From contig JAPLFP010000345.1 of NCBI GenBank assembly GCA_026390585.1, forward strand, positions 1 through 53,719: a DNA stretch of 53,719 bases, in the 5' to 3' direction. Under the pieces are notes generated by a model. The model did no database searches. It was not told the origin of the DNA and was given only the letters and a program-made list of their open reading frames with translations. This DNA comes from Ignavibacteriales bacterium. Its GTDB lineage: Bacteria; Bacteroidota; Ignavibacteria; UBA10030. The position numbers and the translations under genes are program-made. Numbering within the stretch: the stretch's first letter is position 1; each line of letters begins with the position of its first letter. Positions 44,117 through 53,372 of the stretch are shown piece after piece.

Positions 44117-44851
44117 ATGAAAACCATTGGATTGGTGGGTGGAACCGGCTGGATCTCAACCGTAGAATACTACCGCATCATCAACGAAGAAACGAACAGG
44201 CGGCTCGGCGGACTGGAATTTGCCAGGTGCGTTCTGTATTCTGTTAACTTTGGGGACATCCAAAGGTTCAACGAAAAGCGTGAGACGGAGGGCGTCTTCT
44301 CTCTGATGCTCAACGCCGCCAAGAAGCTCGAGACCGTTGGCGTTGACTGCATCCTTCTGTGCGCCAACACGATGCATATGCACGCGGATCGGGTGGAAAA
44401 GGAAATTTCGGTTCCGCTCATCCACATCGCGAAGGCGACAGGCGAGCAAATCAGGAAAAAGAACTTCAAGACAGTCGGGCTTCTGGGAACACGCCCCACG
44501 ATGGAGTTAGACTTCTATACCAAGAAGCTGGCCGAGCAGGGGATCACCACGCTTGTCCCCGATAAGGATGAGCGTGTATTCATTCAGCGGACAATCGACA
44601 GCGAACTGCTGATGGGTACGTTTCTCCCGGAATCCAAGAAACGCTTCGTGGAAATCATGCAGAAGCTTCGCTCGCAGGGGGCGGAAGGAGTTGTACTCGG
44701 CTGCACGGAAATACCACTCTTGATCAAGCAGGAGGATGTAGATTTTCCCCTGTTCAACACCACCGTGATTCACTCACTGGTTGCAGTCGATTTCGCGCTA
44801 AGCGAAGATAAAAGAACACACCCCTCCGCCACAAAGACGGCGGACAAGTAA
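44117..44851 (+). CDS. Aspartate/glutamate racemase family protein
   Basis: A 244-residue cytosolic enzyme. The N-terminal GLVGGTGWISTVEYY and the two catalytic cysteines are clear: Cys82 in LLCANTMHMHAD and Cys196 in VVLGCTEIPLL. Residues in between (TVGLLGTRPTMELDFYTKKL) match the family. It interconverts L- and D-forms of Asp or Glu, or a related amino acid; exact substrate not readable. AAAGGAGG lies before the ATG at 44117. It is convergent with the fucosidase gene, separated by two CCCCTCTC hairpins. Confidence 0.92.
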   Translation: MKTIGLVGGTGWISTVEYYRIINEETNRRLGGLEFARCVLYSVNFGDIQRFNEKRETEGVFSLMLNAAKKLETVGVDCILLCANTMHMHADRVEKEISVPLIHIAKATGEQIRKKNFKTVGLLGTRPTMELDFYTKKLAEQGITTLVPDKDERVFIQRTIDSELLMGTFLPESKKRFVEIMQKLRSQGAEGVVLGCTEIPLLIKQEDVDFPLFNTTVIHSLVAVDFALSEDKRTHPSATKTADK

Positions 44852-44852
44852 A

Positions 44853-44976
44853 TCCCCTCTCGCATCAGCACAAGCCACCGCACAGAGGGGACTGTTAGAA
44901 CCCAGCGCCTCGTCCCTTGCTTATCATGAATTAAACGTCCCCTCTCGTGTGTTGGGTTGAGGGTGGTGAGAGGGGA
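44853..44976. terminator. Two hairpins between convergent genes
   Basis: TCCCCTCT (44853-44860) pairs with AGAGGGGA (44884-44891), and TCCCCTCTC (44938-44946) pairs with GAGAGGGGA (44968-44976). No long T-run follows either, so a bidirectional terminator function is only inferred from position. Confidence 0.4.
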
Positions 44977-45000
44977 GCAGAGGGGTGTGTGACACCTTGC

Positions 45001-47244
45001 CTACTCCACAAAAATCTCATCCGTAAATAACCACGCTTTTTCCCCTGCACTCGGATGCCACGATGGACAGACTCCCACATTTTTTGCCGCAACCCGGATA
45101 TATCGGGTCTTGATCTTGTCGACGGCACAAGTGAAGTCCTTCGTGAGAACCCGCTCCGTCTGCTCAATCGGACTTTTCAACGCACCGACGTCTCTCCAAT
45201 TCGTCTTGTCCTCTGAAACGAAAAATGTGACAGCGCTTGGTAAGAAAATCCACGATCCTTGTTGCTGCAAGAAGCCCGCTGTAATCTTGCTGACCGTTCT
45301 TGCTTGACCCAGATCGACCGTCGCAATCATGTCGTCCCCTAGGAATCCCAACCACTCCTTATCATTAAGATCGAGTGACGCTCGCTTGCCGTTCATGATC
45401 GTTGCTTCACCGTGACCTGCGTATTTAGGGCTGAAAGGCTTTTCAAACTCGGCCGATTTGACACTAAAACATCGAATAAACCTGGCGACAACAGGTTCTG
45501 CGCACAATTCGCCGCCAATGACCGCCGTCGCCTTAAGGATCGCTGATCGGGTCAACACAATCGGTGTAGAATATTTCGCAGACCTCATGGTGGGATCTGT
45601 ACCGTCGAGTGTGTAACGAACCGTCGCCCCCTTTGTATCCGTTGAAAGCCGAACCCTGGTTTCCGTTTCGAAAGAACCCCCGTACGGTTCAATAACAACA
45701 TTGGGTGGGGCTTTGAAGAGACCAAACGCAGAAAGTGTCGGGCTCGTTCTTGATCGTTCAACAACAACTCGCACCTTTGCTGCCGTCATGCTTGGGAAGC
45801 GGAGAAGGCGCTTGTATCCGATCGTGGTCCCCCTGGCGATCTCCCTCCAGGTCTTTCCTGTCCATGCTTCAAGTCGAAAAGCCTCGACTCGCTGACCAAC
45901 GGTAATGTTCTCTTGCAGCAACGCCCGGTTGAACGTCAGGGTTCGCGCAAGTTGAATGTCGAGAGTTGCCGACTCAACACCGTCCTCTGTCGTCCAATAG
46001 TTCTTCGCATCCCGATCGACGCTCGACGCGCCGCTGTGTCCCAAGCGTTCGTTCGACGCAATGACACGCGCCCCCGTGGTGAGGTTTGTGCTGAACGTCT
46101 GGTCGAGAGTCTTACGTAATCCTTTCAATGCTTTGATATCATTGCCGCTGATGCGACCGCGCTTATCAGGGGGAATATTCAGGAGCAGCACCGAGTTGCG
46201 TCCGACAGAACTATAATAGATGTCGACGAGTTTCCCGGGTGTCTTCACGAGATCATCCTGGCCCTCGTGGTAGAACCAGCCCGGTCGAATCGATACGTCA
46301 GTTTCTGCAGGATACCACACGAGTGACTTAGCAGTTTTGATCTTGTCCCGGCTGCCGAGATCATCACCCATCAAATCTCCGGGGACATAAGCGCCGGCGA
46401 TGGGATCCTGTTGAGAAGAGGCCGCGATAGCGTCGAGGTTCTGTGAAACACGCGGAAGAACGCTCCATTCAGTTTCTCTTCCATAGCCGGATTCGGTTCC
46501 TACCCAACGAATGTCAGGTCCCATGATAGCAATAACCGCCTGCGGTTGGAGCTCCCGGATGACTTTGTAGTACGATTGCCAGTCGTATTCCTGCCTCTTT
46601 CCATTGGGCCCTTCGCCGCACGCACCATCGAACCAGACCTCAGCGATGTCGCCATAGTTGCTCAACAGTTCGCGGAGTTGGTTTCGGAAATGTTCGTTGT
46701 ATGTGGGAGAATCGCCGTATGACTTCTCGTGGCGATCCCAAGGGGACAAGTAGACACCGAGTTTGATACCGGCTTCCCTGCACGCTTGAGCGACTTCGCT
46801 GACAACATCCCCCTTTCCGCCTTTCCACGGGCTGTTCTTGACGTTGTGATCTGTATACTTGCTGGGCCAAAGGCAGAAGCCGTCGTGGTGTTTCGCGGTC
46901 ACGATGAGCATCTTCATCCCAGCGTCCTTGATGACCTTCACCCATTGCCGTGCATCCAGATCTGTAGGATTGAAAACAGCCGGGTCCTCGTTTCCTTGTC
47001 CCCACTCGCGGTCCATAAAAGTGTTCATGCCGAAGTGAACGAAGGCAATGAACTCCATTTGCTGCCAGGAGAGTTGGCGCGGGGAGGGGATAACCGTAGC
47101 CGCTTTGTGTATGATTTCTTCGGGAGACTCGCCGGGCTTGATGATCGCGTAGTTTGACGGCTGCTGGGCTTCCACGCAGGGAAAAAACATGACACATAAA
47201 TAGAAAACCAGAGAGCAACGCTTGTTAGTGGGGTTTTCTATCAT
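45001..47244 (-). CDS. Exported alpha-L-fucosidase, GH29, with accessory binding domains
   Basis: A 747-residue exported enzyme. The signal peptide is about 1-27 (LVFYLCVMFFPCVEAQ). The GH29 domain covers about 40-420: FVHFGMNTFMDREWGQGNED, VTAKHHDGFCLWPS (His119, His120) and EVWFDGACGEG with Asp206 as nucleophile. A chitobiase-like beta domain lies near 540-620 (EPYGGSFETETRVRLSTDT, RYTLDGTDP), and a discoidin (F5/8 type C) domain near 640-745. It removes alpha-L-fucose. The ATG at 47244 follows AAGGGGA; the longer frame upstream to 47448 is translated repeat DNA (family R4), so I reject it. Confidence 0.93.
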   Translation of the reverse strand: MIENPTNKRCSLVFYLCVMFFPCVEAQQPSNYAIIKPGESPEEIIHKAATVIPSPRQLSWQQMEFIAFVHFGMNTFMDREWGQGNEDPAVFNPTDLDARQWVKVIKDAGMKMLIVTAKHHDGFCLWPSKYTDHNVKNSPWKGGKGDVVSEVAQACREAGIKLGVYLSPWDRHEKSYGDSPTYNEHFRNQLRELLSNYGDIAEVWFDGACGEGPNGKRQEYDWQSYYKVIRELQPQAVIAIMGPDIRWVGTESGYGRETEWSVLPRVSQNLDAIAASSQQDPIAGAYVPGDLMGDDLGSRDKIKTAKSLVWYPAETDVSIRPGWFYHEGQDDLVKTPGKLVDIYYSSVGRNSVLLLNIPPDKRGRISGNDIKALKGLRKTLDQTFSTNLTTGARVIASNERLGHSGASSVDRDAKNYWTTEDGVESATLDIQLARTLTFNRALLQENITVGQRVEAFRLEAWTGKTWREIARGTTIGYKRLLRFPSMTAAKVRVVVERSRTSPTLSAFGLFKAPPNVVIEPYGGSFETETRVRLSTDTKGATVRYTLDGTDPTMRSAKYSTPIVLTRSAILKATAVIGGELCAEPVVARFIRCFSVKSAEFEKPFSPKYAGHGEATIMNGKRASLDLNDKEWLGFLGDDMIATVDLGQARTVSKITAGFLQQQGSWIFLPSAVTFFVSEDKTNWRDVGALKSPIEQTERVLTKDFTCAVDKIKTRYIRVAAKNVGVCPSWHPSAGEKAWLFTDEIFVE

Positions 47245-47267
47245 AAGGTATCCCCTTCGTAAAGAGT

Positions 47268-47515
47268 CATTGCGAGCGCTTTGTGCGAAGCGACTTCTTC
47301 TGTCATCCCCGCACGCTGTAGGCGGGGATCCAGAACGTGAACTGCATCGGCCACGTGCAAATGTAGAGCCCAGTCCTGGATTTCCGATAGAAACATTCGG
47401 GAATGACAAGGTTTTGGTTTGCTTGTCCCGCTTCTGGATTCCGCTCATAGGCGGGATTCCAAAGAGCGGAACTTCGTCGCTTCGCTCCTCGCAATGACTG
47501 AGACTGGTTTGTCAC
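47268..47515. repeat. Dispersed repeat block (family R4) upstream of the fucosidase
   Basis: GCGACTTCTTCTGTCATCCCC, TTGTCCCGCTTCTGGATTCCGC, CTTCGTCGCTTCGCTCCTCG and CAATGAC words match the 5268 and 53488 blocks. It lies in the 435-base gap between the GH116 stop and the fucosidase start, which also has a CACACCTGCAGGTGGGTGTG palindrome (about 47552), a GTCGGGGCGTAT/ATACACCCCGAC hairpin (about 47599-47626) and CGTTTAA/TTAAACG (about 47640). No gene. Confidence 0.6.
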
Positions 47516-47679
47516 CACGAGAGCGGTCAACGAAATATCGCTTTCCAGGATTCACACCTGCAGGTGGGTGTGAATGTCTTTGTGATGGATCATCCCGTCG
47601 GGGCGTATCGCAATACACCCCGACAGGTAAAATCACATGCGTTTAAGCAGATTAAACGGCGATGTAGATTTCTCCAGCG

Positions 47680-50238
47680 TTATTTTCCACCTTTCGCAAT
47701 CTCAATTGCCAGTGATTCCCCCGCCTTGAGCTGATAGGGCTCCCCGAAACGCGCCTCTCCAAAGCCGCCCAGCCGTATAGATTTGAGAGTCACGTCACCT
47801 TTTAGCGGTGAAATGGTAACCAGGCGCCGCCCCTCAGTTCCCATTTTTTGCTTTACAGAACCGTACGCGTAACCATTCGACCAGAAATACTTACCATCCT
47901 TAACGGCAACAGTGAACTGTTGGTCGACAGCGGAGTAGTGAAACCCCGTCAACGCGAGAATCTCCGCCCAGCTGATCATTGCCCGGCCGTAATGATGCCC
48001 GCACTCGGCCTCATCGTAAGGATTTCTCTTCAGGCCATCGTAACGATTCCGAACGCTCGTGATGCATTTCAAGCCATTGTCGATCTGGTTCTCGTACAGC
48101 ATTCCTATTGCCGCCGTGTACTCAAACCCCGTCATCACCTCCGTAAAATACGGGAAGGGGTTCACCGGTCGTTCGTTTGGATAACTCGCCATGAGCAGGG
48201 CGGCTTCGTCGCCGAGAGCAAAAGTGCGGAGGCAATTGAAATGGTCTGCCAACGAGCTCTTGTAGTTGTACTTCATGATGCTTTTGAGTGTCGTACGGAT
48301 GTGCTCTGGATCGGTGAGATAACCGAAATCGCAAACGTGCGCCATCATCTGTCCGATCAACTGATCGACGAGACAACCGTTGCCGAGCTGATAATCAGGA
48401 TTGGCAAAATCGCTCGACCCCATGCCGACGAGAAGACTCGGGGCGATGTTCGCCTTGTCCATCGGCGGCACGATCTTGTGAATGTAGTATTCGCCATTGA
48501 AAAGAGCGCTGTCGATCCATCGACTGCCACGTGCAAACAAGGATTGACAGGTGTTTGCGAAGGAGGTATCCTGCATGAACAAGGCCATCTTGCCGGCAGC
48601 CTTCAATGCACCGAGATACCAAAGTCCCATTTGAGGATTGGGGCCGTAATACTCAACATCCATCGTATTGTGCTGGCACCCCTCCATCACGCCGTCCTTA
48701 TTTGCGTCCCAGCCGCCTGGGATCCAGCAGAATTCAAGAGCTTTCTTCACGTTGGGCCAAAGCCTCGCGAGCATCGACGCATCTCCCGAAAGTTGCCAGT
48801 CTCGATACATTTTCATGATGCATCCCATCTGACCGTCGGCAGCAGCCTTGCCCCAAAGGTCCTGATCCAGAGGGAGCCTTGCGCGAAAGCTCATCAGGCC
48901 CGCACCGTCTGTCTCTTTGCTGAATTCAACCTCGCGCATCGACTTTGCAATTGAACCGAAAAGAAACGCGATAGCCTGCTCATAGTTCCATACATGCGTG
49001 CATGTTCCGGAGCAGCAACCATTGTTATCATCGCACCCCTCCCACGCGAAAAATCGTCCATCCTCTGTCCGAAAACATGTCTGGGTTCTCAGGGTGCTGA
49101 GGTTGAACAGTGCTGATTCCTTCACCGCTGGCGGGAGATCGCTTGCACAAAAGGCGGAAACGAAATCTATCGTTTCATTCCACAGGCGATCAAGTTTGGG
49201 GAGGGTCTTCTCAACAACATTCCATGCGTCGCCATACAGCGTCGCATAGTAGTTACCGATCCGCTTGGGAGACCAGGCAAAGCGATTTGGAAAATGCCAG
49301 GTGATGAAGAATGTGAACTCCTTTGTCCCTTTCGCCGGTATCCTCTGCTGGACGGCAAGGGAAGCCTTTGGTGCGTTGGCGCCGGGAGCTCGATCCGTAA
49401 GAAGTCCATCATCGCTGAGATCGTTCCAGAAGTCGAGCAGCGACGTTCCCCAACCAGCCTTCAACCAGGTGGTTCGATAGGATACACCTTCGTTTGCATT
49501 CGTGGTCAACGCCATCGTTCCCCAGCGTTCATCATCCTTCCTGACGCTGTCAGAAGACATGAAAATTCCCTGGAAATTGCTCCCTTGACGGTAGGTATTG
49601 CGGTTCTTCAGAGAGACATTCTTCGAGCCGTCATTGCCGATGAAATTTTCGATCGTTCCACAAACAGAAACTGACAATTCAACTGCGGTGGTGTTAGTCA
49701 CTTCATAGGTCGCAATGGCGATAGGAATTCCACTTGCATCGGGGTCGGTCGGGATCAGTGGATTGAACGCTTTGATCTTCACCGTGACCGGTAGACCAGC
49801 GTCGGAAAGATTCACGATCCCAAAAGGATAGCTGGCGTCAAAGCTGCAATTTCGAAAGCAAGGGAGGCCTGGATTTGTAGCGTTCTTGACGCCGGAAGCT
49901 CCCTCGTAGAGGTATTCATCAACAGGACCCTGCAACGCCCGCACAATCGCGTCACCCTTTGCGGGCTTGACCCGGATTGCGAAGAACGGTGAACCAGGGC
50001 TGAACCCCTTGGCGGGGCGGTTCATGATTTCCCAATCCCGCCAGTCTCCTCTTCCGCCGAGCGAGATTGTTCCTGTCCCGATGCCGCCAACGGGCAGAGC
50101 AATACGGCCAAGGTGCTGCTGATCGTAATGCTTAAGAATGGGCCAGTAGTGGTCCGAAGCGCTGGCAATCGAAGCTACAATGAGAACAAGGAGGATTGAT
50201 GACAGGCTTCTTAAGAGAAGACGTACGGTGGGAGCCAT
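47680..50238 (-). CDS. Exported GH116 family glycosidase (GBA2-like)
   Basis: An 852-residue exported enzyme with a signal peptide at about 1-28 (SILLVLIVASIASA). The N-terminal DUF608/GBA2-type domain starts with ALPVGGIGTGTISLGG and RGDWRDWEIMNRPAKGF (45-80). The catalytic half has CTHVWNYEQA (about 413-422), EGCQHNTMDVEYYGPNP (519-535) and GCLVDQLIGQ (621-630), in which Asp625 lines up with the acid/base segment of the family; I cannot fix the nucleophile. Characterised relatives cleave beta-glucosides, beta-xylosides or N-acetylglucosamine. AGAGAGG precedes the ATG at 50238. It lies downstream of a small membrane-protein gene and upstream of the fucosidase, on the same strand. Confidence 0.88.
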   Translation of the reverse strand: MAPTVRLLLRSLSSILLVLIVASIASASDHYWPILKHYDQQHLGRIALPVGGIGTGTISLGGRGDWRDWEIMNRPAKGFSPGSPFFAIRVKPAKGDAIVRALQGPVDEYLYEGASGVKNATNPGLPCFRNCSFDASYPFGIVNLSDAGLPVTVKIKAFNPLIPTDPDASGIPIAIATYEVTNTTAVELSVSVCGTIENFIGNDGSKNVSLKNRNTYRQGSNFQGIFMSSDSVRKDDERWGTMALTTNANEGVSYRTTWLKAGWGTSLLDFWNDLSDDGLLTDRAPGANAPKASLAVQQRIPAKGTKEFTFFITWHFPNRFAWSPKRIGNYYATLYGDAWNVVEKTLPKLDRLWNETIDFVSAFCASDLPPAVKESALFNLSTLRTQTCFRTEDGRFFAWEGCDDNNGCCSGTCTHVWNYEQAIAFLFGSIAKSMREVEFSKETDGAGLMSFRARLPLDQDLWGKAAADGQMGCIMKMYRDWQLSGDASMLARLWPNVKKALEFCWIPGGWDANKDGVMEGCQHNTMDVEYYGPNPQMGLWYLGALKAAGKMALFMQDTSFANTCQSLFARGSRWIDSALFNGEYYIHKIVPPMDKANIAPSLLVGMGSSDFANPDYQLGNGCLVDQLIGQMMAHVCDFGYLTDPEHIRTTLKSIMKYNYKSSLADHFNCLRTFALGDEAALLMASYPNERPVNPFPYFTEVMTGFEYTAAIGMLYENQIDNGLKCITSVRNRYDGLKRNPYDEAECGHHYGRAMISWAEILALTGFHYSAVDQQFTVAVKDGKYFWSNGYAYGSVKQKMGTEGRRLVTISPLKGDVTLKSIRLGGFGEARFGEPYQLKAGESLAIEIAKGGK

Positions 50239-50302
50239 GAGACACCTCTCTTTGACAGAAGAGAAAGCGAAAACACGGATTGTTTTCTTTTCACTGAGCT
50301 TC

Positions 50303-50611
50303 TTATTGGTATCCCAAGAGCGCGAGGACGATCCTCACGAGGATTAAAACCCACCCCACCAGCACGATGATCCACGCAACCTTCTTTGCAACCTGGACGA
50401 GTATCAAAAATGCAGTGAGAAGGGCAAGGTAACCAAGCGGATCAACTAGGTCCGTCGGCACCTTTGTCGCCGGCAAGACGCGCCCGAGAAGGTATACCAC
50501 AAACATTCCGACGTAGTGTGCGATAGAGTACAGAAACGTGAGAAGGGCTGACAGGATGTCCTTCCATGGCAAGTCGATGATTGTAGAGAGAACAGCAGCA
50601 ATTCTGGGCAT
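50303..50611 (-). CDS. Small membrane protein, three helices
   Basis: A 102-residue integral membrane protein with hydrophobic segments near 20-45 (ILSALLTFLYSIAHYVGMFVV) and 60-100 (LGYLALLTAFLILVQVAKKV, then AWIIVLVGWVLILVRIVLALL). AAAAGGAA precedes the ATG at 50611. Function unknown. It ends 65 bases before the GH116 gene and may share its transcript. Confidence 0.65.
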   Translation of the reverse strand: MPRIAAVLSTIIDLPWKDILSALLTFLYSIAHYVGMFVVYLLGRVLPATKVPTDLVDPLGYLALLTAFLILVQVAKKVAWIIVLVGWVLILVRIVLALLGYQ

Positions 50612-50674
50612 GGTGTTCCTTTTAGGTTTTTGATGTGCTATGAGTTTGGTTAAAGGATCATGCGACGAAAAAAC

Positions 50675-50749
50675 GTCTCACGCTAAAAAAGGGCATTATT
50701 TCCATTCCCTTTGCGCCTTTGCATGAGTGGTTTTGATGTAGCCTCTAGC
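50675..50749. repeat. MITE-like element (family R3), right half
   Basis: GTCTCACGC, then CCCTTTGCGCCTTTGC and GGTTTTGATGTAGCCTCTA match the right part of the element at 2383-2496 in order. The left end is missing. It lies between copy C of R1 and the small membrane-protein gene. Confidence 0.5.
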
Positions 50750-50774
50750 GGGCTGCTGAACCACCGTTTTGCCG

Positions 50775-50858
50775 CGCCATCCGATAAATCGGACGGCTTG
50801 ACTAAATCAAAACCCGAAGGGTTTCGCGTTTCCAAAGGCGTCGATTTCAATCGATGAC
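50775..50858 (+). repeat. Three-hairpin dispersed element (family R1), copy C
   Basis: CGCCATCCGATAAATCGGACG, then AAACCCGAAGGGTTTCG, then GCGTCGATTTCAATCGATGA. Same order and length (84 bases) as copy B; the third hairpin has paired changes (ACTTCAGT to ATTTCAAT) that keep the stem. It lies just after the GH3 pseudogene stop. Confidence 0.78.
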
Positions 50859-50877
50859 GAGCTTCTTCCGTAACATC

Positions 50878-53372
50878 CTAATGTTTTTCGTCAAGGAAGA
50901 GTCGTTCTCCGACCACTTGAAAGCGCCCGGTCAGGACTCCCGTAGTTGCCGCGTCGGCAATTCCTTTGAACCCCGGTTGTTTTCCCCCAATGCTCACCTC
51001 GAAGACACTAGGCTCCACCACACGCTTCGCGGTAGCATCGATGAGTGAAAGTTGGCGCGGAGCCAAAGAGAAGCTCACCGATGCTTGTTCTCCGACTTTG
51101 AGGAACACGCGCTGAAACCCCTGCAGCGATCGAATCGGCACCGGAGCGGAAGCATTCAGTTCAGTGACATATAACTGAACGACCTCTTCACCATTCATGC
51201 TGCCCGTGTTCTTCACAGTGACAGAAATCCGTGCATCGTCACCGGCTTTGACCGTCGTTGGAAGCTTGAGATTGCTGTACTCGAATTTCGTGTAGCTAAG
51301 GCCGTGTCCAAACGGGAAGAGAGGTTCCCCCTGAAAGTAGCGGTACGTTCGCCCCTCCATGTTGTAGTTGGTGAATGGAGGAAGCTCTTTTGTTGACTTA
51401 TAGAATGTTATCGGCAGTCGACCGGCCGGATTGTAGTTCCCAAAGAGAACGTCAGCAATCGCCAGACCCGCAGCCTGGCCCGGATACCACGCCGTCAAAA
51501 TTGCGGAGACGCGTTCTGCCGCCCAATTGACAGCAACGGCGCTGCCGTTCAATAACACAAGAACAATGGGTTTTCCGGTTGCCGCGACGGCCTTAATGAG
51601 TTCCTCCTGAGGCTGAGGAAGTCCAATATCAACGCGGTCTCCCCATTTGAAGCCCAGGACATTCACCGGCATTTCCTCGCCTTCGAGTCGTGGCGACAAG
51701 CCCATCACCATCACAACGACATCCGATGCTCTCGCGGCCACCAGAGCTTGCTCTTTCATAGTTGGTACAGGTTTGGACCACACCAACTGCACACTCGCGT
51801 CTGCCCTTCGGTCAAAAAATTCCACTGTCACGCGCCGTGGAATCCCGGCTTTGAGGTCCACCCACTTCCACGCTGTGAAGACAGAGTGACTGTTCGATGC
51901 GTCGACGATCAACGAATCCTCAATCTTCAGACAAACATCGCCGAACGCCCTCGCACCAATAGCATAACGGCCACTCACGGTCGGAACAATCGAGCCCGTC
52001 CAACGCACGCTGAAGCTGTCCGTATTCATCCCGGGAAGGGGGGCGTCGCGCCACCAATTGAAGTCCATGTTCTCATCGATTTGTGTGCGGAAGGGAGTGC
52101 CACTGAACTGCTGGTTGTTGAAGTACTCCGCTTCTAAGCCGCCCATCGCAGATCCCGCGCCATCCGGTGAGAGGACAACAGGAGGAACAACCGTCAGTGT
52201 GGGTATGCCCTCTGCAATGTCACATCCCTGCACATACATCAAACTGGTACCCTTCGGGGCCTTTTCTCTGATGCCCTCGAGCGGTGTGATCGGGTTGGCC
52301 GGCATTCCATTGTAGTTGCCGAGGAGAACGTCGATGTCGCCAGCGTTGGGACCAATGACGGCGATCGCGCGTAGTTCTTTTTTCAGCGGCAATATGCCGC
52401 CATCGTTCTTCAGCAACACGATCGACTTGCGGGTTGCCTCCAATGCAAGCTCACGATGCTCTTTGGAATCATTGACATCGAGAGGGATCTTTGCATAGGG
52501 AACCATCTCGGGGGGATCAAACATGCCGAGTTTGAACCGAGCGCGGAACAAGCGCTTGACCGCCGTATCAACCAGCGACTCGCTGACAAGGTGTTGGCGG
52601 ACGGCAACACCGAGGCTATCGTAGGTAACACCGCAATTCATGTCGGTCCCAGCGAGAAGCGCTCGGGCCGCTGCCTGGGGTGCAGTTTTGTCGATGTTGT
52701 GTGTGGTGTAGAAATCCATGATCGCCCAGCAGTCTGACACGACATAGCCGCTGAAGCCCCACTCATCCCTCAGGATTTTCTGGAGGAGCTCGCTGCTTCC
52801 GCAGCACGGTTCGCCGCGAAACCGGTTGTAGGCACACATCACAGATTGAGCATTTCCCTCGAGGACGGATCTTCGCCGAATGTTTCCATTCCCCGTCCCC
52901 ACCGCGGGTCGCGAAAAATGTTGATGTTGGGGGACCAAAACGTCAATCCCTCGTAGATTCCGCGCCGGCCGTTGCGCAGAGCGTCGTGGTGCTTGGCGCG
53001 GGCTTCGTCTGAAATGGCTGTCGCGACACGAAACATCAAATCACTGTCCCACGTTGCGGCAAGTCCGATCGACTGAGGAAACACCGTTGCCTTCCCGGCT
53101 CGCGCAACTCCGTGGAGTGCCTCACCCCACCAATTGTACTCGGGAATTCCTAACCGATTGATCGCGGGTGCATTGAACAACATTTGGCCAACTTTTTCGT
53201 CGAGCGTCATATGCGACACGAGGTCGCTCACGCGTTGTTCGAGCGGAAGACTAGGATTCTGAAATGGGAACGGCGACTCGACGGCATTTGGCCGATCTTG
53301 ACTGAGAGCAATTCCTGTGGCGATCAACAGAGAAGAAATCCCTGTGAGGGTGAGTCTTGAAAAAGCGCTCAT
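50878..53372 (-). pseudogene. GH3 beta-glucosidase with PA14 domain, broken by internal deletion
   Basis: The N-terminal frame (52839-53372) starts with a signal peptide (RLTLTGISSLLIATGIALSQ) and reads LVSHMTLDEKVGQML to PRWGRGMETFGEDPSS, then runs into REMLNL and a stop. The C-terminal frame (50878 to about 52870) takes up at VLEGNAQSVMCAYNRFRGEPCC and continues with GYVVSDCWAI (nucleophile Asp), a PA14 domain, the GH3 C-domain and a fibronectin-like end. About 65 residues between GEDP and EGxAxSVM, including the usual KHF/KHY segment, are missing, and the frames differ. The joint lies near 52859-52862. So the gene is either dead or mis-assembled here. An intact version would be an exo-beta-glucosidase or xylosidase of about 880 residues. 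Confidence 0.88.

Noticed and set aside
47848-48954. Plus-strand open frame of 368 residues
   Set aside because: It is a shadow of the GH116 gene, rich in His/Arg and without a ribosome-binding site or domain.
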